Positions 1 to 9,718 of a stretch of DNA of 64,000 nucleotides are shown here, one piece after another. Position 1 is the first letter of the stretch; each line of letters begins with the position of its first letter. Source of the DNA: Streptomyces sp. PH10-H1. GTDB lineage: Bacteria > Actinomycetota > Actinomycetes > Streptomycetales > Streptomycetaceae. Location: assembly GCF_030063355.1 (NCBI RefSeq), contig NZ_JASISZ010000020.1, forward strand, positions 1 to 64,000, written 5' to 3'. The translations under genes were made by a program, and so were the position numbers. Under the pieces are notes generated by a model. It was not told the origin of the DNA and ran no database searches. It was given only the letters and a program-made list of their open reading frames with translations.

Positions 1-850
1 TTCTGCCCAGGAGCCCAGGCCGGCCCACCGATCAGGAAATCCGCGCCGTCCAGCAAGCATGGGCCACAGCCAGCCTCGACACCGCCGCATAGGAGCCGAC
101 GACCCGTCAGAACGACGAAAGTCGAGCGTCTCAATCGGAACCAGGTCATCCCCAGGCCGGCGGCCACTGCCGCAGGCAGGAGACTGACCGCCCAACGCGG
201 GGCGTCCGCTGCCCACCGGTCGTCATCAGGAGCGTGGCCACACCACACCACCGGCCAGCTCCTGGCCTGCTGGACCGCGGCGGGTGGGACGCCCTGCGGG
301 ACTGACCGCCAGCACCGGCCTGTTCTCGTGGCCACGGAGCAGGCAGTCGGACGAACCCCAGACCATCTGTCCCATCGGCGGGCAGGAGCGCCGGCCCCTA
401 CTCGGGCCTGGCCGCGCTCTCTGCCGGCGGGCCGCGGCACCAAGCGGGAAGTGCGAGCGCACTGCTGGCGGCCGTGACGCGGGCGGGGGTCCGGATCACG
501 CTGCCCGTCGACGGATCGGCGGGTAGCCGGTGCGGCGGGGCGGTCGGCGGAGACACATCGGGGCCGACGGAGGGAATCCGTCGGCCCCGGAGGGACGGCA
601 ACTGGTTCGAGCTGGACAGGCGATGGGAGATGTGACACTGATCGCTGATGGTTACGTCTTGGTATATCCGACCAGTGGACGAACCTGCGGACAACAGGAT
701 CTGCAGATCGCGGAGCAGCCGCCGCCTCCGCGCACCCCTTTCAGCTTTCGGCGGGGGCGCGCCCGGGCTGCGACGCCGACGCTGCAGGGTCCCACCGCGT
801 GAGACTCCCCTGCGGGTCGACGTCGAGCTGCAACCTGGCGGGGACGCTTA
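1..850. other. No supportable gene
   Basis: Short open frames exist on both strands, but none shows a recognisable family, a good ribosome binding site or a consistent codon pattern. The only clear structure is the hairpin at 560-588. The stretch ends at the TA dinucleotide where the IS element is inserted. It may contain decayed remains of a gene that I cannot identify. Confidence 0.5.
560..588. terminator. Perfect 12-bp stem-loop
   Basis: GGGGCCGACGGA (560-571) pairs perfectly with 577-588 across a 5-base loop. There is no T tract, as is common for Streptomyces terminators. It may end a transcript entering from the left, but no upstream gene was identified. Confidence 0.45.
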
Positions 851-1854
851 GGGTCTGTTTCTCGGATCATGTGCGGAGCCAGATGGCGAGGGCTGCGAGG
901 GTGACGGTGCCGAGGTAGATGTAGGCCCGTTTCTCATAGCGGGTCGCGACGGCGCGGAAGCCCTTGAGCCGGTTGATGGCGCGTTCGACCGTGTTGCGTT
1001 TCTTGTAGCGCTCGGCGTCGAAGCCGGTGGGCCGGCCGCCTCGCGAACCGCGGTTGTGCCGGTGTTGTTGTTGGTCCAGGCGTTCGGGGATGGTGTGCCG
1101 GATGCCGCGTCGTCGCAGGTAACGGCGGTTCTCGCGGGAGGTGTAGGCCTTGTCCGCCAGGACGTGGTCGGGCCGGGTGCGCGGCCGTCCCCGTCCGGTG
1201 CGGGGCACGGACAGCTCCTCGAGTACGCGCTGGAACTGCGGGCCGTCACCGTAGTGCCCGGGCGTCAGGACGAGAGCGAGGAGCCGGCACCGTCCGTCGA
1301 CCACGAGATGGATCTTGGTAGTGAACCCACCACGGGAGCGTCCCAGGCACTCGCCGAGCGGACCACCTCCTCCAACCGGGCGACCAAACGCCGCAGCACC
1401 GGATCGACCCGATTCGTCCCGCGCACGGCCCCCCTTTGAACCACCGCGGCCGGCGCCGCCCTCCGCGCGCCGGCGGCATGCTGATGAGCCCGCACGGTCG
1501 TCGAGTCCACCGACACATCCCAGTCGATCCCGCCCACCGCATCCTCGGCAGCCTGGATACGCGACAGCAGCATCTGCCACGTCCCATCCGCTGACCACCG
1601 GCGATGACGCTTATAGACCGTCAACCACGGCCCGAACCGCTCCGGCAGGTCACGCCACTGCACGCCCGTCCGCACCCGGTACAACACCCCGTTGATCACC
1701 CGACGGTGATCACTCCACCGGCCACCCCGCATGCCACCACGCGGCAAGAACGGCTCCAACCGCTCCCACTCCGCATTCGATAAATCCCCACGACCCATGC
1801 ACCCATCCTGGCCCCAACACCCCACAGCTGTCGCGAGATCCGAGAAACAGACCC
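851..1854 (-). mobile_element. IS5-family (IS427-like) insertion sequence
   Basis: The element is bounded by perfect 18-bp terminal inverted repeats, GGGTCTGTTTCTCGGATC at 851-868 and its complement at 1837-1854. A TA dinucleotide flanks both ends (849-850 and 1855-1856), consistent with the 2-bp target duplication of the IS427 group of IS5. The internal transposase occupies the minus strand in two overlapping frames. Intact ends and both transposase halves suggest a recent, possibly still mobile insertion. Confidence 0.9.
867..1798 (-). CDS. IS5-family transposase in two frames (frameshift)
   Basis: The upstream frame starts at ATG 1798 (MGRGDLSNAEWERLEPFLP) and carries the N-terminal DUF4096-like domain and the first DDE aspartate (VSVDSTTVRAHQHAAG). 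It stays open to 1265. The downstream frame, open from 1598 to 867, carries the rest of the catalytic domain (GGFTTKIHLVVDG, ADKAYTSRENR, and the NTVERAINRLKGFR region with the final Glu). The halves overlap over about 330 bases, so a full protein needs a ribosomal frameshift. This is known for IS427-group elements, although a degenerative frameshift cannot be excluded by eye. A slippery site probably lies near 1400-1470. Confidence 0.85.
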
Positions 1855-1955
1855 TAGGCCGAGGGCGTGCCGCATGAATGTCTCCCACTCGTGGTCGTTC
1901 AATGCCGAGCCCATGAATCCAACCTCCTCGCGTCGCGACTTCAGCGGCAAGCCCG

Positions 1956-2708
1956 TCAGCTCTGCCGGCTCTTCTTGCCGGCCTTCGCCGCGGCGACCGC
2001 CTTCTTGGCGTAGTAGCTGTCCGCCGGCAGCAGCTGGTAGGCACGCCCGGTCGCCGTGTCCACGCCATCGGCGCGGTCGGTCCTCTTGGCGATGAAGCGC
2101 CAGGGCCTGCCCTGTTCATCGTGGCCGTTGGGTGCGGGGCCGGCGGCCTTCTCCTCCTCGCGCCTGGCGAGGACCTTGTCGTACGCCTCCAGTTGCTCCG
2201 TGTAGAGGTAGGTTCTCGACAGCTCGTCCTGGTGGGGGGTCGGGAACTCTGGATCGCGGTTCATCCAGGCGCTGAGCGTGCCTTCGGGAATGCCGTACTC
2301 GTCCGCGATGTGCGGCTTGTACCACCGCTTTCGCGGCTTGCCGTTCTCGTCCGGCACCGGGTCGATGGTCGGGGCCACCGGCGACCAGCGACCCTTGGGC
2401 TTGTCCTGGATCTCCGGGATCAACTCGCCGGCCGCATCGAGGTACCCGACGGCCTTCCCGAATGCCTCGACCACCGTGCGCGGCACCAGTGCCGCGGCCT
2501 GGTCCTCTGCGGTGAGGTTCACACCCAGATCGGCAGCGACACGGACGAACGCCGGCGTCTTGCGCGGTGCGTCGGGGGCCGCGGCCTGCGCCTGGCCGAT
2601 TCGCCACTTCCCGACAGCGCTCTTCGCCACACCGAACCAATCGGCGATCGCTTGATCGTTGAGCTTCGACGAGGTCGGCGCGTCCTTCCCTGCCATGTCA
2701 CTTCCCAT
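1956..2708 (-). CDS. Hypothetical HTH-containing protein
   Basis: 250 residues. Residues about 15-40 (KLNDQAIADWFGVAKSAVGKWRI) look like a helix-turn-helix, and a second similar segment is at about 133-155 (KPHIADEYGIPEGTLSAWM). The two halves therefore look like duplicated DNA-binding modules. The C-terminus is Lys/Ala-rich. The annotated start is ATG 2708. ATG 2696 is an equally good start, with GGGAAG just upstream and a 16-codon open frame (2748-2698) ending one base before it. I infer a plasmid-type DNA-binding or regulatory protein. No characterised family was recognised. Confidence 0.65.
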   Translation of the reverse strand: MGSDMAGKDAPTSSKLNDQAIADWFGVAKSAVGKWRIGQAQAAAPDAPRKTPAFVRVAADLGVNLTAEDQAAALVPRTVVEAFGKAVGYLDAAGELIPEIQDKPKGRWSPVAPTIDPVPDENGKPRKRWYKPHIADEYGIPEGTLSAWMNRDPEFPTPHQDELSRTYLYTEQLEAYDKVLARREEEKAAGPAPNGHDEQGRPWRFIAKRTDRADGVDTATGRAYQLLPADSYYAKKAVAAAKAGKKSRQS

Positions 2709-2909
2709 CTCTTAAGTCCTGCGCTTTGAAGGAGGGTACGTCATACATTAGGTTCTGCACTTCGTGGTCTCGTGGATCCGGCCGGCTCGTCGACCCCAAC
2801 GGGTCCGGCGGGTGACGCCGGCGCCGCCGGAGGCGGGGCTCGGGATAGTGTCCCGGGCCGGCACCAGGCCGCGTTCCTGGCGCCCGTTGGAGCCGGTAAC
2901 GGGCCGGTC

Positions 2910-3308
2910 TTACGCGAAAATCAGCACCAGGTCCTCGCAGTCGCAGTAGGCGGCGCACGGCAGGCGGTTCCCCGCGACGAGCTGGCGGGCGTGGGCCATG
3001 GCCGGATGGCCACAGGTGCAGCGGGCCTCCAGTCCCGTGCCGCCGCTGGCTCGGCGGTCGATGAGACGCTGCTTGACCTCGTTCTGCGCCAGCAGGTGGG
3101 CGTACTCCAGACGCGCGTCGAGGACGCCGACCTCCAGAGCGGTGCCGTCCAGTGGCCCCTTGAGGTCGGTGGTGTCGATGGAAGCCAGCGCCTGCGCGAG
3201 CTCCGGGGTGTCCGCAGCGAGCGCGCGCAGTGTCTCCCACGCCCTGATCGCGGCGTAGGCCTGGGCGGCGCCCTGCTCGTCCGGCAGGGTCTCGACGTTG
3301 ATGCTCAT
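2910..3308 (-). CDS. Hypothetical Cys-rich C-terminal protein
   Basis: 132 residues. The start ATG 3308 is preceded by GGAGAG at good spacing, which decides it over longer in-frame starts. The first 90 residues are predicted helical (Ala/Leu/Glu-rich). The C-terminal 45 residues contain CTCGHPAMAH and CAAYCDCEDLV, a cysteine/histidine cluster that could bind zinc. No named family was recognised. A relatively AT-rich stretch at 3638-3672 could hold its promoter. Transcription continues toward the HTH gene at 2708, about 200 bases downstream. Confidence 0.65.
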   Translation of the reverse strand: MSINVETLPDEQGAAQAYAAIRAWETLRALAADTPELAQALASIDTTDLKGPLDGTALEVGVLDARLEYAHLLAQNEVKQRLIDRRASGGTGLEARCTCGHPAMAHARQLVAGNRLPCAAYCDCEDLVLIFA

Positions 3309-4347
3309 CGGCGTCTCTCCAGCAGGTGGGGCCGGCGGGTGCTGCGCCAGCGAGGGGTGGCGGCGCTCGAGGTCGAGGCCGATGAAAGGAGGTACGAGGC
3401 CAGCGTGCGGGCAAGGGCCTGACGATAGATTTTTCCGGCCGCTCGGCTCAGCGCCAGGCGTATCGGTACGCGCGGCGTGGCGGCCGCGCGCTCGGGGAAG
3501 CGAATGGGGTGCGGCCGACGAGCTGCGGGCCGCCCAGGCGGCGGCCACGGGATGAGGTGCCTGGTGCGAACCAGCGGGTCCATGGGCGTCCTTCGGGCCG
3601 GGGCGGTCCGCATACACGGTGCCCTTAAGACGCTAACATGCACCTATGACATAAGCAAGATTTAAGGGTTTTGGTTGAGTGAACCCTTGCAGGGCATCAC
3701 AGGTGACCTGCGTGCCGAGCACGCACCCGGCCGAAGGATGAGACTCCACCCCTGCGGCACTGCCCGGCCGGCCGCCAGACGTCGTTCCGGAGAGGGGCGC
3801 CCCGACTCGCGCCGGCGACGCACGCCCTGGTGGGGCTGGCTCCCCTCGCCGCCCGTTCGCGCGGGGAAGGAAGGGGGCCTGCAGCCGCATCAGCTGGTGA
3901 AGGACGCTGATGAGTGCCGGTCCATCGGCTCGCGCTGCGCCGAGGCCCTTGCGGATCTGGTCGCTCTGCCGCATGACGAACGCCTGCCGTGGCCCAACAC
4001 CGGGACTCCGTGCCGGGCGAGCTCGGCGTCGACCAACGCGTCGAAGGAGTCGCGGCCGCTCGCATCGGGCGCGCACTACAGCACCAGGCCGGTCAGAAAG
4101 GGACCCTTGTCAGCCCGCCGTGCAGCCACATCACTGCGGACGGCGGGGAAAGGTCGATGGCGTGACGGTGGAAATCACCGGCACGGACCGTGGTGCTCCT
4201 GGTCGACGCGGGAAGGGCTCGCTCGCTACCGCGACGTGGTCGTCGGCCAGAGGAGAGAGCGACATCGCGGGCGAGCCTGCCGACCGACCTCGCGCTGTGC
4301 CATGACTCCTCCACGGTCGCCAGGGGCGCAGCAGTACGATCTTCGGC
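3309..4347. other. About 1 kb without a supportable gene
   Basis: Overlapping frames are open on both strands (for example 3633-4076 minus and 3675-4421 plus). Their translations are Arg/Pro/Ala-rich shadow sequences with no motif and no good ribosome binding site. The segment around 3638-3672 is the least GC-rich and may be a promoter for the leftward gene starting at 3308. Confidence 0.4.
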
Positions 4348-5037
4348 ATGGCGAAACGGAAGGTGCTACGGCGTGCGCGGCAGATCCTGGGCGAAGAACC
4401 CGTAGCCCTGGTCTGGTGTGAGCTCCGCAAGCCCATACCCACACCGCCCAAGGACGTTCACCGTGCCGCGGGGAAGGGGCGCCTGAAATCGCGCCACCAT
4501 TGGTTGTGGTACGCCGCAGCCGTCGTGTTCTGCTTCGTGGTCCTCCCCATGATCTTCATCGACAGTCTCAGCCGCAGGCTGGACCAGCTGCTGGAGCGAC
4601 GGGGCCACGCTGGTCAGCGCGGGGGTCCTGAGACCCCGCCCGACGCTCCGCACTCCGGCCGTGGCCGCGCCCCGGAGAGTGATCGCGGGCAGGATCCGGC
4701 CCACGGTGTCTTCGACGGGGACTGGAACCTGACCGCCGGCCAGCTGCTGCTGCGCTGGTACGGCCACTCGCCCAACCCCAAGCGCCTGGTTCTGCTGGCC
4801 CGTGACCGCATCTGCGTGGCCGCCTCCCCGCGTCGCCGGTGGTCACCAACCAAGGCCGATGACTTCCGCACCGTCACGGAGTTCGCCCTCGACAAGGCCC
4901 GCATCGAGGGTGAGGCAGGCCAGCCACGCGGGTATGCCACCTTCCGGCTGTGCTTTATCGACAGTTCCTGGCTGGAGCTAGGCCACCTGGGCGAGCAGGA
5001 CGACGCCGACCACTTTCTGCGTACGGTCAGCCGCTGA
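4348..5037 (+). CDS. Membrane-anchored hypothetical protein
   Basis: 229 residues. A basic N-terminal segment is followed by one hydrophobic helix at about residues 50-70 (WLWYAAAVVFCFVVLPMIFI), then a low-complexity Arg/Gly/Pro linker. The globular C-terminal domain of about 110 residues (FDGDWNLTAGQLLLRWYGHS to the end) resembles bacterial PH-like or nuclease-unrelated Streptomyces orphan domains, without a diagnostic motif. The topology suggests a cytoplasmic C-terminal domain. No operon partner was found; the next gene starts about 230 bases downstream. Confidence 0.65.
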   Translation: MAKRKVLRRARQILGEEPVALVWCELRKPIPTPPKDVHRAAGKGRLKSRHHWLWYAAAVVFCFVVLPMIFIDSLSRRLDQLLERRGHAGQRGGPETPPDAPHSGRGRAPESDRGQDPAHGVFDGDWNLTAGQLLLRWYGHSPNPKRLVLLARDRICVAASPRRRWSPTKADDFRTVTEFALDKARIEGEAGQPRGYATFRLCFIDSSWLELGHLGEQDDADHFLRTVSR

Positions 5038-5268
5038 CCGGGATGCGAGGTACACCTCACCACCCGGCCATATAGGGACCTGCAGACCTGCGCGCTGCCC
5101 TGGACGCCGCCAGGCGACGTCGATCAGCGGCAATGTTCTTCCAGACTGCTCGGGCTGGCGTACTCGTGACCTCCAGGGTGGACGTTCACCCGACACGATG
5201 CCGGATTCACCGGCGCACGAGTACCGTTTCGTACAGGGTGAGTGTCAGCGAAACGGAGCTGGTCGAGT

Positions 5269-6504
5269 ATGCCGCAGTGGAGTGAATACAGCACAGGTCA
5301 ACGCCTCAAGATCCTGCGCGGGAAGAGGTATCGGCAGGCCGACGTGGCTACCGGAACGGGGCTGTCCATCGTGACTGTCCAAAAGGCTGAGCAGGACAAG
5401 GCCCTGTCTCTTCCTACATTGCTGACGCTCGCCGCGTTCCTGGGCGTGGACACGGCGGTCATCCTTGGACAGCAGGCCCCGCGGCGTGCGATGGAACACG
5501 ACGACCGCATGATGATCCGGGCCCTGTCCTGCGCGGTTCACGACATCTCGGCCGGCATGGTCCCTGAAACGGAGGAGCCGTCCACGTTGGAGGAACTGCG
5601 TCAGATCACCGACCACGCGTGGGCGCTGTACTGGAAGGGCCACTACAGCGAGGCCGGTGCGATCATTGCACCGTTCCTCGGTGAGGCAGCAGCCACGCTG
5701 CACACCGCCCCCGAGGACCAGCGCTGCGCCGCTTGGGGCGTTCTGGCTGACGCCTACCGCATCGGCGCGTACGTTGCGAATCTGATGGGCTCGCGTGACC
5801 TTGCATACGCCGCCATTGGGCACGCGAGGGAGGCCGCGAGCCATGCGGCCGATCCGCTGCGCGAAGCGCTGGTCCTGTCTGGGAGGGCATGGGTATATTT
5901 GCGCGACGCGCGGCTGGAGGATTCCTTCGCCCTTGCCGAGCGCGCTGCCGTGGACATCGAGCCGCGGTTCTCGAAGGCGACGCCCGAGCAGTTGGTGGTG
6001 TTCGGCTCTCACGTCAACTTCGCTGCTGTGGTCGCTTCCAGGATGGGCGACAAGGAGCGCGCGGGTGATCTGCTGTCGCAATCACACGGGATCGGGGCCC
6101 GCATGGGCGCGGAGAAGTTCTATCACGGGACGTTGTTCGGGCCGGTGAGTGCCGCGACGCAGGCGGTGGGTGTCAATGTGGCCCTGGGGTTGACGGGGAA
6201 GGCATTGTCTCTGGTGAGCTCTATCCGGGACACCTCGCCGTTGACGTTGGCAGCCAGGAACCGGTATGCGATGGACAAGGCCCTTGCGCAGGCTGATGCC
6301 AAGCAGTGGGACTCCTCACTCGACACGCTGGAGAAAGTACTGACGGAATCGCCGAAGTGGGCCAGGCATCAGGCTCTGCCATCAGTGATCGTCGACAAGG
6401 TCGGCAGCGGATCTACAGCACAACTACGCCGCGTTGCAGCGTTGCTGGATGCTGCTCCTCGCGCGACCGGATTCGCGCCGGCAAACCGCCGGACGGCGCT
6501 GTAA
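5269..6504 (+). CDS. XRE-family regulator with TPR-like C-terminal region
   Basis: About 411 residues. Residues about 5-65 form an XRE helix-turn-helix (GQRLKILRGKRYRQADVATG ... LLTLAAFLGVD). The remaining 340 residues are helical, of the tetratricopeptide type seen in many Streptomyces regulators. ATG 5269 has GGAG ten bases upstream; an in-frame GTG at 5242 would add nine residues. The gene stands alone. The family often senses peptides or small ligands through the TPR part, but the ligand is unknown here. Confidence 0.8.
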   Translation: MPQWSEYSTGQRLKILRGKRYRQADVATGTGLSIVTVQKAEQDKALSLPTLLTLAAFLGVDTAVILGQQAPRRAMEHDDRMMIRALSCAVHDISAGMVPETEEPSTLEELRQITDHAWALYWKGHYSEAGAIIAPFLGEAAATLHTAPEDQRCAAWGVLADAYRIGAYVANLMGSRDLAYAAIGHAREAASHAADPLREALVLSGRAWVYLRDARLEDSFALAERAAVDIEPRFSKATPEQLVVFGSHVNFAAVVASRMGDKERAGDLLSQSHGIGARMGAEKFYHGTLFGPVSAATQAVGVNVALGLTGKALSLVSSIRDTSPLTLAARNRYAMDKALAQADAKQWDSSLDTLEKVLTESPKWARHQALPSVIVDKVGSGSTAQLRRVAALLDAAPRATGFAPANRRTAL

Positions 6505-6628
6505 GGGCAGAAGTGGTACGCGGCGGACGACTCTTGATAGTTGACGATGAGACGGTCGTCCAGGGCGGACGACTTGGTGTCTGACGGATATTCAGAGTCG
6601 TCCGTCTGCTGTCTTCACTCCTCGTGAC

Positions 6629-7156
6629 ATGGCGATCACGATGGACCGTATGACGAGGACCCCGCACGATGCCGCCCGGCGGGCAGGCATCGCCGACGCA
6701 TCATCCGGCTACTTCGCGCCGGTGAACGTCGCTCTCTATGCCAACATCCCGCCTGACGTAGCCGTCGATCCCGAAGCTACCCTTCGCGACCTGTTCAACT
6801 ACGCGCGGGCACGCGATTGGAACGTGGTCGCGAGGCACGTCGACCGACTTCCGCGCGGCGATGACTTCGCAGAACATCCCGGTTGGGCAGCGACGAGAGC
6901 CGCGATCGAGAACGGTCACGCGCAGGGCATCGTGTGCTCCCTGCCTGGCATGATCCCTCCGCCCTTGAGTGACCGGGACCTCCTCGCGAACTGGCTCGGC
7001 TCCAATGATGCCTTCGCGGTCTACTCGCAGGACGGTGACCCCACGGGCGCCCACATCCCCGACCGCTCCAGGACAGCAGAGTCCAAAGGGGCAGGCTGGG
7101 AATGCCCGAACCCACCAGACCACGAGCCGACGACACCCCGCTCGGCTTCGAACTGA
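6629..7156 (+). CDS. Resolvase-like hypothetical protein lacking the catalytic serine
   Basis: 175 residues; ATG 6650 is an alternative start. Residues about 30-115 follow the order of a serine-recombinase catalytic domain: a short strand (VNVALYANIP), then LRDLFNYARARDWNVVARHVD, then WAATRAAIENGHAQGIVCSLPG. The N-terminal motif normally reads Y-x-R-V-S and carries the nucleophilic serine; here it is LYANIPPD without serine. The C-terminus lacks a recombinase DNA-binding domain. I infer a non-catalytic resolvase-fold protein of unknown role. Confidence 0.55.
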   Translation: MAITMDRMTRTPHDAARRAGIADASSGYFAPVNVALYANIPPDVAVDPEATLRDLFNYARARDWNVVARHVDRLPRGDDFAEHPGWAATRAAIENGHAQGIVCSLPGMIPPPLSDRDLLANWLGSNDAFAVYSQDGDPTGAHIPDRSRTAESKGAGWECPNPPDHEPTTPRSASN

Positions 7157-7322
7157 CCGTCGACGCAGTGGCTCGCGATGGTGCCAGCTAGCTCCGGACT
7201 ACAGGCCGGATCCGCGACGTCAGCTCGAGGGCCGTGGCCGACGAGTCGAGGTGTGGCCCTCCGTCCACTCACCACCGTCAGTGTTCAACGATGCTCCCAT
7301 TCTCTAGGCGAAGGGCCGTTCC

Positions 7323-7775
7323 ATGGCCACGACTGCGACTGATCCCCAGCAGACCGGCCGGTGCGGCACGCCCATGCCTCGTCCGTTGCCGGAGGGACTC
7401 ACCGCCTCGTTCCCTCCGGAGCCTGTGCGGGTCGGGCAGATCCGCCGGCTGGCCACCGAGCAGCTCGCGTTCTGGAACATCGAACGTTGCGCTGGTGTGG
7501 TGGCGCTGGTCGCGTCCGAGATGGTAACCAACGCGCTGCACCACGGCGGGGGTCACGACATCGTGTTCGCGCTCTGGTACTTCAGGGAATCCGGCGAGGT
7601 CAGGATCGACGTTGCCGATGGCAGTTCAGAACGCCCCGTTGTCCTGTCCCCAGATGGTGAGCGTGAGAGCGGACGGGGCATGGTCCTCGTCGACGCTCTG
7701 ACCGATCGGTGGAGCATCAGCCCGGATGGAACAAACATGCAGGCCACTGTCGCAGTCGAGAGCTGTGCCGCATGA
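7323..7775 (+). CDS. Anti-sigma-factor-type ATP-binding protein (HATPase_c_2)
   Basis: 150 residues, typical of RsbW/SpoIIAB-like single-domain GHKL ATPases of Streptomyces. The N box is EMVTNALHHG (about residues 61-70), the G1 box is DVADGSSERP and the G2 box is SGRGMVLVDALTDRW. Such proteins bind ATP and sequester sigma factors or phosphorylate anti-anti-sigma factors. The stop overlaps the next start by ATGA (7772-7775), so it is probably translated with the two downstream genes. Confidence 0.85.
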   Translation: MATTATDPQQTGRCGTPMPRPLPEGLTASFPPEPVRVGQIRRLATEQLAFWNIERCAGVVALVASEMVTNALHHGGGHDIVFALWYFRESGEVRIDVADGSSERPVVLSPDGERESGRGMVLVDALTDRWSISPDGTNMQATVAVESCAA

Positions 7776-8317
7776 GTACGCGCGGTGTGAGGCGAAGAGC
7801 CCAGCTCACTGTTTGCGGCCGGATGTCGCCGCCAGATAGCTCCCGCGCCCCCGCGACGCCGGCCCCCTGGCGAAGCCGAGCCCCCCGACATGATTCTGCT
7901 GAAGCGGGCTGCATGACGCACACACCGACGGACCAGGCTCCCCCACCACTGGAACCGCGTTTCCCCCGTAGTGGGCCCCTTGAGCTGCCGCGCCCTTCGA
8001 GCGGTGCAACTCCTCCCGCCCATGGGGCATCCCTCCACTTCCGCTGTCTGGCTTCACCCCACCCCGAAGCAGCGGATCGCACGCGCATTGAGCGCCTCAT
8101 CTCCGCACACCGAGGACTTCCGATGCATCCACTCGTCTTGCGCCAACTTCTGCACTGGGCAGCCTTGATGTCCATCTACCGGCGATCGAGGTCGTCACCT
8201 CTGCTGATGGGCGCCCTGCTCAAGCTCGAGGACGCGCTCTTCGCCGAGCGGGTCGCCTTCGCGACCTTCGCCAATTCGCTACGCGTTTCCCGGCAGGTTA
8301 AGGCGGCGCGCCCATGA
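7772..8317 (+). CDS. Hypothetical protein between ATPase and methyltransferase
   Basis: 181 residues if it starts at ATG 7772, which overlaps the ATPase stop; an internal ATG at 7913 is also possible. The first 100 residues are Pro/Ser/Arg-rich and look unstructured. The last 80 residues look folded and helical (LVLRQLLHWAALMSIYRR ... ALLKLEDALFAERVAFATFAN). The stop overlaps the methyltransferase start by ATGA at 8314-8317. The stop-start overlaps on both sides are the main reason to call it. The function is unknown. Confidence 0.55.
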   Translation: MSTRGVRRRAQLTVCGRMSPPDSSRAPATPAPWRSRAPRHDSAEAGCMTHTPTDQAPPPLEPRFPRSGPLELPRPSSGATPPAHGASLHFRCLASPHPEAADRTRIERLISAHRGLPMHPLVLRQLLHWAALMSIYRRSRSSPLLMGALLKLEDALFAERVAFATFANSLRVSRQVKAARP

Positions 8318-8937
8318 CTGCTTCCGTCGCGCCCCAAGGCAGCGGCCATCCCCCGTCTGGGCGAACCAGCGAAGCGGCGGTCGAGCCGTTAGGTGAATCT
8401 GGCCTGTTCAAGCGGCTTGCTCCCGCCGGAGCGCGCGTCCTGGATGTGGGCTGCGGGCAGGGTCAGCTGGCCATGCGCTTGCACGCACAGGGATGCATTG
8501 TCACCGGCGTGGATACCTCACACGATGCCCTCCGCGCAGCGCGTGCGTACCGGCGGGGCGCGACCGCGGTGTCTCCGCGCTTCTTCGACCTGAACGCGGA
8601 CACCCCGGCGCTGATGGGCCTGAGCGGTGACCCGTTCGACCTGATCGTTTGCCGGATGGTGTACCCGCTGTTGTCCGACCCGGCCGCGTTCTTCAGCCGG
8701 GTCCAGGTGCTCCTGGCCCCCGGCGGAGCCCTCGTCGTGATCGACCGGTTGGTGGGCGCCGCAGCCGAGCAGCTGGCTCAGCCAGGTCCCGGCTTGACGG
8801 CCACCGCAGTGGCCGCGCTGACGGGCAGCACCGGATGGACAAGCGTGCAGTGCCATCACTTGGACGAGGGGCTGACGGCGTTCGTCCTGCGGACACATGT
8901 TTCCTCTTCGACGACCAGCGCCGTAGGCAGGGTGTGA
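8314..8937 (+). CDS. Class I SAM-dependent methyltransferase
   Basis: 207 residues. Motif I is VLDVGCGQGQLAMRL with the acidic loop residue in GVDTS (about residues 40-70). The pattern DPFDLIVCRMVYPLLSDP is the motif IV region. This is a methyltransf_11/25-type fold, and the substrate cannot be named. It overlaps the preceding gene by four bases and probably belongs to the three-gene operon 7323-8937. Confidence 0.85.
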   Translation: MTASVAPQGSGHPPSGRTSEAAVEPLGESGLFKRLAPAGARVLDVGCGQGQLAMRLHAQGCIVTGVDTSHDALRAARAYRRGATAVSPRFFDLNADTPALMGLSGDPFDLIVCRMVYPLLSDPAAFFSRVQVLLAPGGALVVIDRLVGAAAEQLAQPGPGLTATAVAALTGSTGWTSVQCHHLDEGLTAFVLRTHVSSSTTSAVGRV

Positions 8938-9428
8938 TGGCTGGCCCGAAACACGACATCGCGCCGTGGTTACAGGCGCGGGCCTTGACCGTCACCACGG
9001 TAGACAGACAGCGCACCACAACGGGGTGCCGCAAGCATGTCTCCTGCGGCCGTCACGTCCGCCCGTCTGCACTGTGGTGGCCGGAGCATCCGCAGGACGA
9101 TAGCGAACAATCCCCCCACCCGCCCGACGAGGACGGCGACAGCGTAGAGCAAGCAGTGACGGACGCGGGCTGTTGCCGACTGCCATTCCCTGCTGACCGG
9201 CCCCGGGCGCCCCGGCGGACCGTCGCGTTTGCTCCGGCCGGCGACGGCGCCGACTTCCGTGGCAAGCCGTGCGATCAGCGTCGGATCACGACCGCAAGGC
9301 CTGCCCCTAGACGCCGGTCTCGTCCGGCACCTCAATTCGCTCCCCCGCGGAAGAGGGAATCCGAGCTGGGCGAGACCGGTACCCACCCGTTGTCACTTGC
9401 GGACCCGAGCTACCGCGACGGGCGGTGA
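8937..9428 (+). CDS. Doubtful open frame downstream of the methyltransferase
   Basis: 163 codons starting at ATG 8937, which overlaps the methyltransferase stop. The translation is rich in Arg, Pro and Asp and shows no fold or motif. The overlap is the only support. The complementary strand is also open (8970-9386), so this may be non-coding. The rest of the stretch to 9718 holds nothing that I can support. Confidence 0.2.
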   Translation: MAGPKHDIAPWLQARALTVTTVDRQRTTTGCRKHVSCGRHVRPSALWWPEHPQDDSEQSPHPPDEDGDSVEQAVTDAGCCRLPFPADRPRAPRRTVAFAPAGDGADFRGKPCDQRRITTARPAPRRRSRPAPQFAPPRKRESELGETGTHPLSLADPSYRDGR

Positions 9429-9718
9429 CAACGAAGAGGGCGACGCCCAGCGCCACCCCTCACTGGGCGTCGTCCTTCCTCGCCTGCGGAGCCGACCTGT
9501 CCACGCCGCCTCGCGGCCGTGTCGCGCATTCGCTGCGTGGACACCTCTGCATGCCAGCGACGGGCGCAGACCTCACCGAGCAACCGTTACCGCTCCATCG
9601 CCGCGCCGTCCCCCAGACGCGATGGGCACGACGATAGGAATTGCATGTACGCCCGCACAGCCCGAGTGACTACCCGCTTCCAGATCAGTTGCCGGCCCCA
9701 CGTAGATATGGACATGTC

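Noticed and set aside
3675..4421. 248-codon ORF before the membrane-anchored gene
   Set aside because: Basic, Arg/Pro-rich translation overlapping the real gene at 4348 in another frame; no motif.
8970..9386. Minus-strand ORF opposite the doubtful gene at 8937-9428
   Set aside because: Ala/Arg/Gly-rich translation with no motif or ribosome binding site; neither strand is convincing here.
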